NCBI GenBank assembly: GCA_903871865.1
Contig: CAIQIL010000061.1
Coordinates: 1-18,110 of the forward strand
DNA: 18,110 nt
Origin: an uncultured Burkholderiales bacterium
GTDB taxonomy: Bacteria; Pseudomonadota; Gammaproteobacteria; Burkholderiales; Burkholderiaceae_C
Direction of reading: 5' to 3'
Shown: positions 8,386-14,586 of the stretch, piece after piece
Layout of the letters: each line of letters begins with the position of its first letter
How positions within the stretch are numbered: position 1 is the stretch's first letter
The notes under the pieces: model-generated
Seen by the model: only the letters and a program-made list of their open reading frames with translations
What the model was told of the DNA's origin: nothing
The model's database searches: none
Program-made: the position numbers and the translations under genes

Positions 8386-9044
8386 CGCGCCCCCCTTCCT
8401 CTGCCTGGACGCCTCAGGGGCGGCTCACCGTGTCGGTGACGCTGGCCACCGTGGCCGCGCTGGGCGCCGTGAGCGCACCATCGCCCACCCTGGCCCAGCT
8501 GGCCGACCCGACCCGCGCGCCTTACGTGCTGCCGCGCAACACCGCGCCCAGCCCGGTGCCCGGTGGGCTCAACCCGGCCACCGCCGCCATGTTGCGCCAA
8601 GCCGGCGTGCCCGCAGGGAGCTTACCCAGTGAGTCTGCAGGCGAGGCGCCTGTGCGTGCCGCGCCCACCCCGCCGGCCAAGCCCCGCCACCGGCTGACCT
8701 CGGTGATGCTGGGCAACGGCGCCGGCCACAGCGTCGCCATCATCGACGGCGAGGTGTACCGCGTGGGCGACAAGGTGCAGGGCACGGCCCTCACGGCCAT
8801 CGACGCCACCGGTGTGCTGCTGGGCGCGGGCAAGGGCGCAGCGCGGCTGTCGCTGTTCGCACGCCAGCCCGAGCGCGCGGCCTCTGCGCCCGGTGCCGAC
8901 AAAGACAAGGGCAATGACCCGGCCGTCACCGAGGCCTTCGCCCAACCTGCGGCCACGCCCGCAGTGCCCGCCATGCCACCAGGCAACGCCAACGCATTCC
9001 CTTCTCTGCAGAACGGGGTCCGCCCCAACAAGGACACGCCATGA
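8382..9044 (+). CDS. mshK: MshK-like periplasmic pilus protein (PilP-like)
   Basis: Probable periplasmic partner of the secretin, playing the part PilP has in type IVa pili. ATG at 8382 overlaps the mshJ stop (ATGA), giving 220 residues. An N-terminal hydrophobic stretch (about 14-38) with TLAQ after it looks like a Sec signal. It is followed by the MshK hallmark DPTRAP (residues 42-47), a Pro/Ala linker, and the second hallmark VAIIDGEVYRVGDKVQG (about 118-134) with ATGVLLG after it. These two blocks match the short MshK family. The protein is longer than Vibrio MshK (roughly 100 residues) because of the linker between the blocks and a low-complexity Ala/Pro tail of about 60 residues. The longer open frame beginning at 7488 overlaps mshJ completely and is not used. 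It is coupled to mshL by another ATGA overlap. Confidence 0.82.
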   Translation: MTRPPSSAWTPQGRLTVSVTLATVAALGAVSAPSPTLAQLADPTRAPYVLPRNTAPSPVPGGLNPATAAMLRQAGVPAGSLPSESAGEAPVRAAPTPPAKPRHRLTSVMLGNGAGHSVAIIDGEVYRVGDKVQGTALTAIDATGVLLGAGKGAARLSLFARQPERAASAPGADKDKGNDPAVTEAFAQPAATPAVPAMPPGNANAFPSLQNGVRPNKDTP

Positions 9045-10945
9045 AGCAGCTCCTCACCGCCGTGGCCCTGGTCACCCTGACCTTGTGCGACCCCAGCCTG
9101 GGCTGGGCAGGCAAGCGCCGCGCTGTCACCCCTGCCGATGCCGATTTCGCCGGTGACAACGCCCGCTTGAGCTTCAACCTGGCCAGCCTGGACGCGCGTG
9201 CGCCGCTGGGGGCCCCGGTGAACGAACCGTTGGCCGCGCCCGTGGCCGAGCCCGTCTTGGACGCGGTGCCGCTGGCGCCCACCCGCCTGGAGCGCAGCAG
9301 CGCCCGCCTGGCCAAGGCCAGCCCGCGCAGCCGACGCTCTGAAGCCCTGCCGGATGCGACCGATGCCCCTCCGGCCTTGCCCGCGGCCATCCTGGCCACC
9401 CCCAGTGCGTCCAGCACGGCCGCGAACCCGAGCGCCGCGCGCGACCCCGCACGCGACACCACCCGCTTCGACCTCGTCGTCAACAACGCGCCCGCTGCGC
9501 AGGTCTTCCTGCAGCTGGGCTCGGGCTCGGGCTACACCGTGCTGGTGCCGCCCGAGGTGTCGGGCAACGTCACGCTCAACCTGCGCGGCACCAACCTGCC
9601 CGAGGCCCTGGAGGCCCTGCGCGAGCTCTACGGCTACGACTTCCGCTACTCGGGCAGCCGCGTCTTCGTCTACCCGAACACCGTGCAGACGCGCATCTTC
9701 CGCGTCAACTACCTGCCGGGGCGCCGCCAGGGTGACTCGGCCCTGCGCGTGAGCTCCACGTCCATCTCCACCAACAAGGGCAACAGCAGCGGCGCCAGCA
9801 GCGGTGGCTACAACAACAACGCCGGCAACAGCAACCCGCAAGGCGCGGGCAATGTGCAGGGCGATGACACCGCGCAGGTGCGCACCACCTCGGACGCCGA
9901 CTTCTGGCGCGACGTGCGCTCCTCGCTGACCAGCATGGTGGGCAACGTCGATGGCCGTGGCGTCGTGCTCAACGCCGCAGCCGGTGTCATCGTGGTGCGC
10001 GCCACCCCCGCCGAGCTGCGCAATGTGGGCGAGTACCTCAAGGCGGTGCAGCTGACGATCGAGCGCCAGGTCATGTTGGAGGCCAAGATCATCGAGGTCT
10101 CGCTGAAAACCGAAAGCCAGGCTGGCATCAACTGGCAGCTCTTCCGCGGCAATGCCAGCGGCCACAAGGCCGGCATCGGCATCGTCTCACCGGGCACCAC
10201 CATCAGCGGCACGGGCAGCATCAGCGCTCCGGGCGTGACCATCAACCCCGGCAGCAGCATCACCACCACGGCCCTGGGCAAAGGCTTTTACGGCCTGGCC
10301 TTCCAGGCGGCCAACTTCTCGGCCCTGCTGAACTTCCTGGAAACCCAGGGCGAGGTGCAGGTGCTGTCCAGCCCGCGCATCGCCACGCTGAACAACCAGA
10401 AGGCCGTGCTCAAGGTCGGCAGCGACGAGCTCTATGTGGTCAACGTGACGGCGGTGCAGTCGGTCACCACCTCGGGCAACACCAGCAACACCTCGGCCGT
10501 GCCCACGGTGGAGCTCAAGCCCTTCTTCAGCGGCATCGTGCTGGACGTGACGCCGCAGATCAACGCCTCGGGTTCCATCATGCTGCACGTGCACCCGTCC
10601 ATCAGCGTCGTCACCGAGCGCAACAAGGACCTCACCCTTGGCCTGCAAGGTTCCTACTCGCTGCCCCTGCCGGTGGCCTCCATCAGCGAGACCGACAGCA
10701 TCGTGCGCGTGATGGACCGCCAGATCGTCGCCATCGGTGGCCTCATGACGCAGCAAGCCACCTCTGACCGTTCCGGCGTGCCCGGTGTCAGCGAGGTGCC
10801 CGTGTTCGGCAACCTGTTCAAGCAGCGCGACTCGACCCGCTACAAGCGCGAGCTGGTGGTGTTGATCAAGCCCACCGTGATCGGTGACGATGGCAACGGC
10901 TTCGAAGGTGACCAGCCCGAGCCCGCCATGCTCAAGCCGCAGTGA
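9041..10945 (+). CDS. mshL: MshL, outer-membrane secretin of the MSHA-type pilus
   Basis: Forms the multimeric outer-membrane pore through which the pilus emerges. The 634-residue product starts with a signal peptide (MKQLLTAVALVTLTLCDPSLGWAG), then a variable Ala/Pro-rich region, a secretin N-terminal/STN-type domain from about 140 (RFDLVVNNAPAAQVFLQLG, then VTLNLRGTNLPEALEALREL), an Asn/Gly/Ser-rich linker (about 244-276), a second N domain (about 280-345) and the secretin core with VLSSPRIATLNNQKAVLKVG (from 441) and the closing VPVFGNLFKQRDSTRYKREL (about 586-606) plus VVLIKPTVI. Unlike the lipoprotein MshL of Vibrio, the residue before the only signal-region cysteine is Leu, so no canonical lipobox is present. 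The start overlaps the mshK stop (9041-9044). MshE begins eight bases after its stop. Confidence 0.95.
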   Translation: MKQLLTAVALVTLTLCDPSLGWAGKRRAVTPADADFAGDNARLSFNLASLDARAPLGAPVNEPLAAPVAEPVLDAVPLAPTRLERSSARLAKASPRSRRSEALPDATDAPPALPAAILATPSASSTAANPSAARDPARDTTRFDLVVNNAPAAQVFLQLGSGSGYTVLVPPEVSGNVTLNLRGTNLPEALEALRELYGYDFRYSGSRVFVYPNTVQTRIFRVNYLPGRRQGDSALRVSSTSISTNKGNSSGASSGGYNNNAGNSNPQGAGNVQGDDTAQVRTTSDADFWRDVRSSLTSMVGNVDGRGVVLNAAAGVIVVRATPAELRNVGEYLKAVQLTIERQVMLEAKIIEVSLKTESQAGINWQLFRGNASGHKAGIGIVSPGTTISGTGSISAPGVTINPGSSITTTALGKGFYGLAFQAANFSALLNFLETQGEVQVLSSPRIATLNNQKAVLKVGSDELYVVNVTAVQSVTTSGNTSNTSAVPTVELKPFFSGIVLDVTPQINASGSIMLHVHPSISVVTERNKDLTLGLQGSYSLPLPVASISETDSIVRVMDRQIVAIGGLMTQQATSDRSGVPGVSEVPVFGNLFKQRDSTRYKRELVVLIKPTVIGDDGNGFEGDQPEPAMLKPQ

Positions 10946-10953
10946 GGTCCGAC

Positions 10954-12660
10954 ATGCCTGCGCCCCAGAAATTCCGACTCGGCGACCTGCTGGTTCAGGC
11001 CGGCCTGATCACCGATGCGCAACTGCAAGAAGGCTTGCAGGAGCAGCGCAACAGCGGGCGCAAGCTGGGCCGTGTGCTCATCGACCGCGAGTGGTTGACC
11101 GAGGCCCAGATCGCCAAGGCCGTGGCGCGGCAGATCCACGCACCCTTCGTGGACCTGGTGCACTTCCCGCTCAAGCCCGAGCTGGCGCAGCTGCTGCCCG
11201 AAACCCACGCACGCCGCATGCGCGCCATCGTGCTGGACGAGACGCCGGCCGGCCTGATGATCGGCATGGCCGACCCGACCGACATCTACGCCTACGACGA
11301 GATCGCCCGCCTGCTCAAGCGCAACGTGGACATCGCCGTGGTGACCGAGTCCCACCTGCTGACGGCGCTGGACCGCGCCTACCGCAGCACCAAGGAAATC
11401 GAGGGCCTGGCGCGCGAGCTGACCAGCGAACTCGCCGGCATCGAAAGCGACCTGGGCGACCTGCTGGGCATCGACTCGACCAGCAACGAAGACGCCCCCG
11501 TGGTGCGCCTGCTGTACTCGGTGTTCGAGCAGGCCCTGCGCATGCGCGCCTCCGACATCCACATCGAGCCGCAGGAAAAGGTCCTGCGCATCCGCTTCCG
11601 CATCGACGGCGTGCTGCACGTGCAGACCGAGGCCGATGCCAAGATCGCCAGTGCCGTGGCCTTGCGCCTCAAGCTCATGTCGGGCCTGGACATCTCCGAG
11701 AAGCGCCTGCCGCAAGACGGCCGCTTCGCGGTGCGCCTCAAAGACGGCAACGTCGATGTGCGGATCTCCCCGCTGCCTTCGCAGCACGGCGAATCGGTCG
11801 TGATGCGTCTGCTCAGCCAGAGCACCGGCATGCTCGACCTCAACAAGCTGCAGATGCCCGCCGGCATGCGCAACGCGCTGACCGCGGCCATCGCCAAACC
11901 GGCCGGCATGATCCTGGTGACCGGACCGACCGGTTCCGGCAAAACGACCACGCTGTACGCCGCGCTCAACGCGCTCAACAGCACCGAGCGCAAGATCATC
12001 ACCGTCGAAGACCCGGTCGAGTACCGCCTGCCCGGCCTCAACCAGGTGCAGGTGCACGACAAGATCGACATGACCTTCGAGCGCATCCTGCGCTCCGCCT
12101 TGCGCCAGGACCCGGACGTCATCCTGGTGGGCGAAATGCGCGACAAGACCACGGCCGAAATCGGCATGCGCGCCGCCATGACCGGCCACCTGGTGCTGTC
12201 CACCCTGCACACCAACGACGCGGCCTCCACGCCCGCGCGCCTCATCGACATGGGCGTGCCGCAATGGATGGTGGCCCTGTCGCTGCAACTGGTGGTGGCA
12301 CAGCGCCTGGTGCGCACCATCTGCCCCATGTGCACCACCCACTGCGAGCCCACGCCGCAGGAGCTGGTGTGGCTGCAAAACGAGCTGGGCCCCGAGGTGG
12401 ACACCAGCGGCGTCTCGCACGGCGCGGGCTGCCCCGAGTGCAACCAGACCGGCTACAAGGGGCGCACCGGCGTCTATGAATTCCTGCAGATGACCTTGCC
12501 CTTGGTGGACGCCATGAGCGCGCAGGACCCCACCGCATTCTCCAAAGCCGCGCGCGAACAGATGGCCGGCAACACCCTGCGCCGCGACGCCGTGCGCCTG
12601 GCCTTGAGCGGGCGCACCACCGTGGCCGAGGCCATGGGCGTGAGCGCACAGGTCGATTGA
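10954..12660 (+). CDS. mshE: MshE, pilus assembly ATPase with c-di-GMP-binding N-terminus
   Basis: Cytoplasmic hexameric ATPase of the GspE/PilB family that drives pilin polymerisation. ATG at 10954, five bases after GAGGT, gives 568 residues; the GTG at 10942 overlaps the mshL stop and is less likely. The N-terminal MshEN domain has two 24-residue motifs (RLG...Q at 8-31 and KLG...Q at 37-60) separated by five residues, the arrangement known to bind c-di-GMP in Vibrio MshE. The ATPase core has the SDIHIEP segment, Walker A GPTGSGKT (324-331), the Asp box region around EDPVEYRLPG, Walker B ILVGEMRD (390-397) and the HLVLSTLHTNDA His box. A zinc-binding tetracysteine is intact (C457, C460, C493, C496). 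All catalytic elements look complete. No mshM or mshN gene lies between it and mshL. Confidence 0.96.
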   Translation: MPAPQKFRLGDLLVQAGLITDAQLQEGLQEQRNSGRKLGRVLIDREWLTEAQIAKAVARQIHAPFVDLVHFPLKPELAQLLPETHARRMRAIVLDETPAGLMIGMADPTDIYAYDEIARLLKRNVDIAVVTESHLLTALDRAYRSTKEIEGLARELTSELAGIESDLGDLLGIDSTSNEDAPVVRLLYSVFEQALRMRASDIHIEPQEKVLRIRFRIDGVLHVQTEADAKIASAVALRLKLMSGLDISEKRLPQDGRFAVRLKDGNVDVRISPLPSQHGESVVMRLLSQSTGMLDLNKLQMPAGMRNALTAAIAKPAGMILVTGPTGSGKTTTLYAALNALNSTERKIITVEDPVEYRLPGLNQVQVHDKIDMTFERILRSALRQDPDVILVGEMRDKTTAEIGMRAAMTGHLVLSTLHTNDAASTPARLIDMGVPQWMVALSLQLVVAQRLVRTICPMCTTHCEPTPQELVWLQNELGPEVDTSGVSHGAGCPECNQTGYKGRTGVYEFLQMTLPLVDAMSAQDPTAFSKAAREQMAGNTLRRDAVRLALSGRTTVAEAMGVSAQVD

Positions 12661-12676
12661 GGCAGGGTGAACTGAC

Positions 12677-13942
12677 ATGGGACGCTTCGTCTACAAGGCC
12701 CGCGGGCCCTACGGCCAGGTCGAAGGCGTGCAGGAGGCCGCGACCACCGCGCAGGTGGCAGCCATCCTCAAGAGCAAAGGCCTCATCCCGGTGAAGATCT
12801 CGGCCGATGCCGCCACCGCCGCCGCCCTCGCCAGCAACCTGGGCGTGGGCGGCAGCATGGTGGACCTGGGCAGCAAGCAGGGCGTGCAGCTCTTTGCGCC
12901 CAAGGTCGAGCGCTCGGACGTGATGCTCTTCAGCCGCCAGATCCACACCCTGCTCAAGGCCGGTGTGCCCATCCTGCGTGCCCTGGCGGGTTTGCAGGAA
13001 ACCACGACCAACCCGGCCATGAAGGGCATCATCCTGGACCTGCGCCGCAGCCTGGAGTCCGGCGTGGACCTGGCCACCTCGGTGGCCACCCACCCCAAGA
13101 TTTTCGACAGCTTCTACGTCGCCATGATCAAGGTCGGTGAGGCCTCGGGCCAGATCGACCAGGTCTTCATGCGCCTGTACAAGCACCTGGAATTCGAGCA
13201 GTTCATGAAGCAGCAGGTCAAGTCGGCCCTGCGCTACCCCAGCTTCGTCATCATGGCCATGGTCGGCGCGGTCACCGTCATCAACGTGATGGTGGTGCCG
13301 GCCTTCGAAGGCGTGTTCAAGACGCTGGGCGCCAACCTGCCGGTGCCCACGAAGATCCTGATCGCCAGCTCCAACCTCACGCTCAACTACGGATGGTGGA
13401 TGCTGGGTACGGTGGTGACCGCGGGCTTCCTGTTCAAGCAATGGATCGCCTCGGCCGAAGGCCGCATGGTCTGGGACCGCCTGCTCATCAAGATGCCCCT
13501 GGTCGGGCCCATCGTCACGCAGGCGGCGCTGTCGCGCTTTGCCCGCGCCTTCTCGCTGTCGCTGCGCAGTGGCGTGCCGCTGGAGCGCGCACTCACCAGC
13601 GTGGCGCAAACGGCCGACAACAAATACATCAGCGCCCGCATCGACGGCATGCGCGAGGCCATCACCCGGGGCGATTCGCTCACCCGCGCGGCCGTGGCCA
13701 CGGGCGTGTTCACGCCCATGGTGCTGCAGATGCTGGCCATCGGCGAAGAGACCGGCATGCTCGACGAGCTGCTGGACGAGATCGGCGAGGTGTACAGCAA
13801 CGAGGTCGAATACTCCCTGAAAACCCTGGCCCAGCAGATCGAACCCATCTTGGTGATCTTTCTGGGTGCAATCGTGCTGTTGTTGGCACTTGGCGTGTTC
13901 ATGCCGATGTGGGAAATGGGCCGCGCCACCATCAAGCATTGA
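12677..13942 (+). CDS. mshG: MshG, pilus inner-membrane platform protein
   Basis: Polytopic inner-membrane protein of the GspF/PilC family that seats the assembly ATPase and passes pilins into the growing fibre. The 421-residue product has a short N-terminal domain (FVYKARGPYGQVEGVQEA, typical of PilC/GspF), then two T2SSF repeats. The first is at about 80-203 (FSRQIHTLLKAGVPILRAL, then KVGEASGQIDQVF) and the second at about 285-408 (FARAFSLSLRSGVPLERAL, then IGEETGMLDELLDEIGEVY). Hydrophobic segments lie near 195-220, 245-265 and the C-terminus (about 385-410). Length is normal. ATG at 12677 follows AGGG, 16 bases after mshE. It is followed after 60 bases by the pilin gene; no separate mshF gene intervenes. 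Confidence 0.95.
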   Translation: MGRFVYKARGPYGQVEGVQEAATTAQVAAILKSKGLIPVKISADAATAAALASNLGVGGSMVDLGSKQGVQLFAPKVERSDVMLFSRQIHTLLKAGVPILRALAGLQETTTNPAMKGIILDLRRSLESGVDLATSVATHPKIFDSFYVAMIKVGEASGQIDQVFMRLYKHLEFEQFMKQQVKSALRYPSFVIMAMVGAVTVINVMVVPAFEGVFKTLGANLPVPTKILIASSNLTLNYGWWMLGTVVTAGFLFKQWIASAEGRMVWDRLLIKMPLVGPIVTQAALSRFARAFSLSLRSGVPLERALTSVAQTADNKYISARIDGMREAITRGDSLTRAAVATGVFTPMVLQMLAIGEETGMLDELLDEIGEVYSNEVEYSLKTLAQQIEPILVIFLGAIVLLLALGVFMPMWEMGRATIKH

Positions 13943-13967
13943 TCGCACATGCCGAAAACCAAGACAG

Positions 13968-13982
13968 CTTTCTTTTTTCTCC
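13968..13982 (+). promoter_or_regulatory. Pyrimidine tract in the pilin leader
   Basis: Fifteen uninterrupted pyrimidines, mostly T (13968-13982), lie about 20 bases upstream of the pilin ATG at 14003 in otherwise GC-rich DNA. The ribosome-binding site GAGGT (13991-13995) sits between them. In mRNA this is an unstructured U-rich stretch, which could act as a translation enhancer (ribosomal protein S1 contact) for the highly made major pilin. That role is inferred; only the tract itself is seen. Confidence 0.35.
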
Positions 13983-14002
13983 ACCCGCACGAGGTCTTCA
14001 CC

Positions 14003-14413
14003 ATGCAACAACGTCGTCAAGCCGGCTTCACCATGATCGAGCTGATCGTGGTCATCGTCATCCTGGGCATCCTGGCCGCCACGGCCCTGCCCAAGTTTTT
14101 AGACCTCAAGACCGACGCGCAGCAGTCGGCGCTGGAAGGCATGGCGGGCACGGCGTCCAGCGCCATGTCGCTGAACTACGCGGGCTGCTCCGCAACAGGG
14201 CACCTGACCACTGGCGCCAACGCTGCGAAGTGCACCAAGATCTCCAAGTGCGATGACGTTGGCACCATCTTGCAAGGTGGCTTGCCGAGCAAGTACAGCA
14301 CGACGACCACGGCCGTGGCCACCAACGGCACGACCGCCTCTTGCGTCCTGTCGATGACGGGCTACACGCCAGCCACGCCGGTGACCTTCACCGCCATCGG
14401 CGCCGGCAACTGA
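14003..14413 (+). CDS. mshA: MshA-like major type IV pilin
   Basis: Probable structural subunit of the MSHA-type pilus. ATG at 14003, seven bases after GAGGT, gives a 136-residue prepilin with an eight-residue leader ending in Gly8, cut before Phe9 (QAG/FTMIELIVV). Glu5 of the mature protein is present and is followed by a hydrophobic helix (to about residue 30) and the MshA-like ALPKFLDLKTDAQ block. The helix continues to YAGC. Four cysteines (62, 77, 83, 114) could give two disulfides. The C-terminal part is Thr/Ser/Ala-rich. An upstream in-frame ATG at 13949 would give an implausible 26-residue leader with Phe codons from the pyrimidine tract and no ribosome-binding site. It follows mshG, where mshF/B/A lie in Vibrio, and is followed directly by a strong hairpin, as expected for a highly expressed pilin. 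Confidence 0.9.
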   Translation: MQQRRQAGFTMIELIVVIVILGILAATALPKFLDLKTDAQQSALEGMAGTASSAMSLNYAGCSATGHLTTGANAAKCTKISKCDDVGTILQGGLPSKYSTTTTAVATNGTTASCVLSMTGYTPATPVTFTAIGAGN

Positions 14414-14423
14414 GCCTGAGCTC

Positions 14424-14478
14424 GCGCAGGAGGCCGGGCCGCGGGTGCCGGGCTTTCTGCGCCGTTGATCAATTTTTT
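14424..14478 (+). terminator. Terminator-like hairpin directly after the pilin gene
   Basis: Ten bases after the pilin stop, 14424-14435 pairs with 14451-14462 as a continuous 12-bp stem (two G.U pairs), starting with GCGCAG and closing with CTGCGC. After one G-G mismatch three more G/C pairs form around a seven-base loop (14440-14446). Six consecutive T residues follow at 14473-14478, ten bases past the stem. The strong stem plus T tract fits a rho-independent or attenuating terminator; the ten-base gap before the T run makes full termination uncertain. It may also stabilise the pilin mRNA 3' end. Confidence 0.65.
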
Positions 14479-14531
14479 CAAAGCAGCCGGTCATATGCCT
14501 CGGTTACACGCCGTTACCGTCTGGACAAGGT

Positions 14532-14561
14532 TTGAACCCGCCAGCACAGTGGCGCTGTGAT
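14532..14561 (+). promoter_or_regulatory. Weak candidate promoter for the mshQ-like gene
   Basis: Between the terminator-like hairpin and the mshQ-like start, TTGAAC (14532-14537) and TGTGAT (14556-14561) are separated by 18 bases, each matching four of six sigma70 consensus bases. Transcription from it would start near 14567 and leave a short leader carrying the AAGGGG site at 14574-14579. The match is modest. The argument for a promoter is mainly that the upstream hairpin should reduce read-through. Confidence 0.25.
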
Positions 14562-14586
14562 CCATGTCAAGCCAAGGGGTGCCAAG

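Noticed and set aside
9770..9868. Asn/Gly/Ser-rich low-complexity stretch in mshL
   Set aside because: Not a repeat element or frameshift; flexible linkers between N domains are common in secretins and the frame stays open.
13949..14002. Upstream ATG start for the major pilin
   Set aside because: Gives a 26-residue leader with a run of Phe from the pyrimidine tract and no ribosome-binding site; ATG at 14003 gives a normal eight-residue prepilin leader.
14433..14453. Two GCCGGGC direct repeats after the pilin gene
   Set aside because: They lie inside the terminator-like hairpin and are explained by its GC-rich arms rather than being a repeat element.
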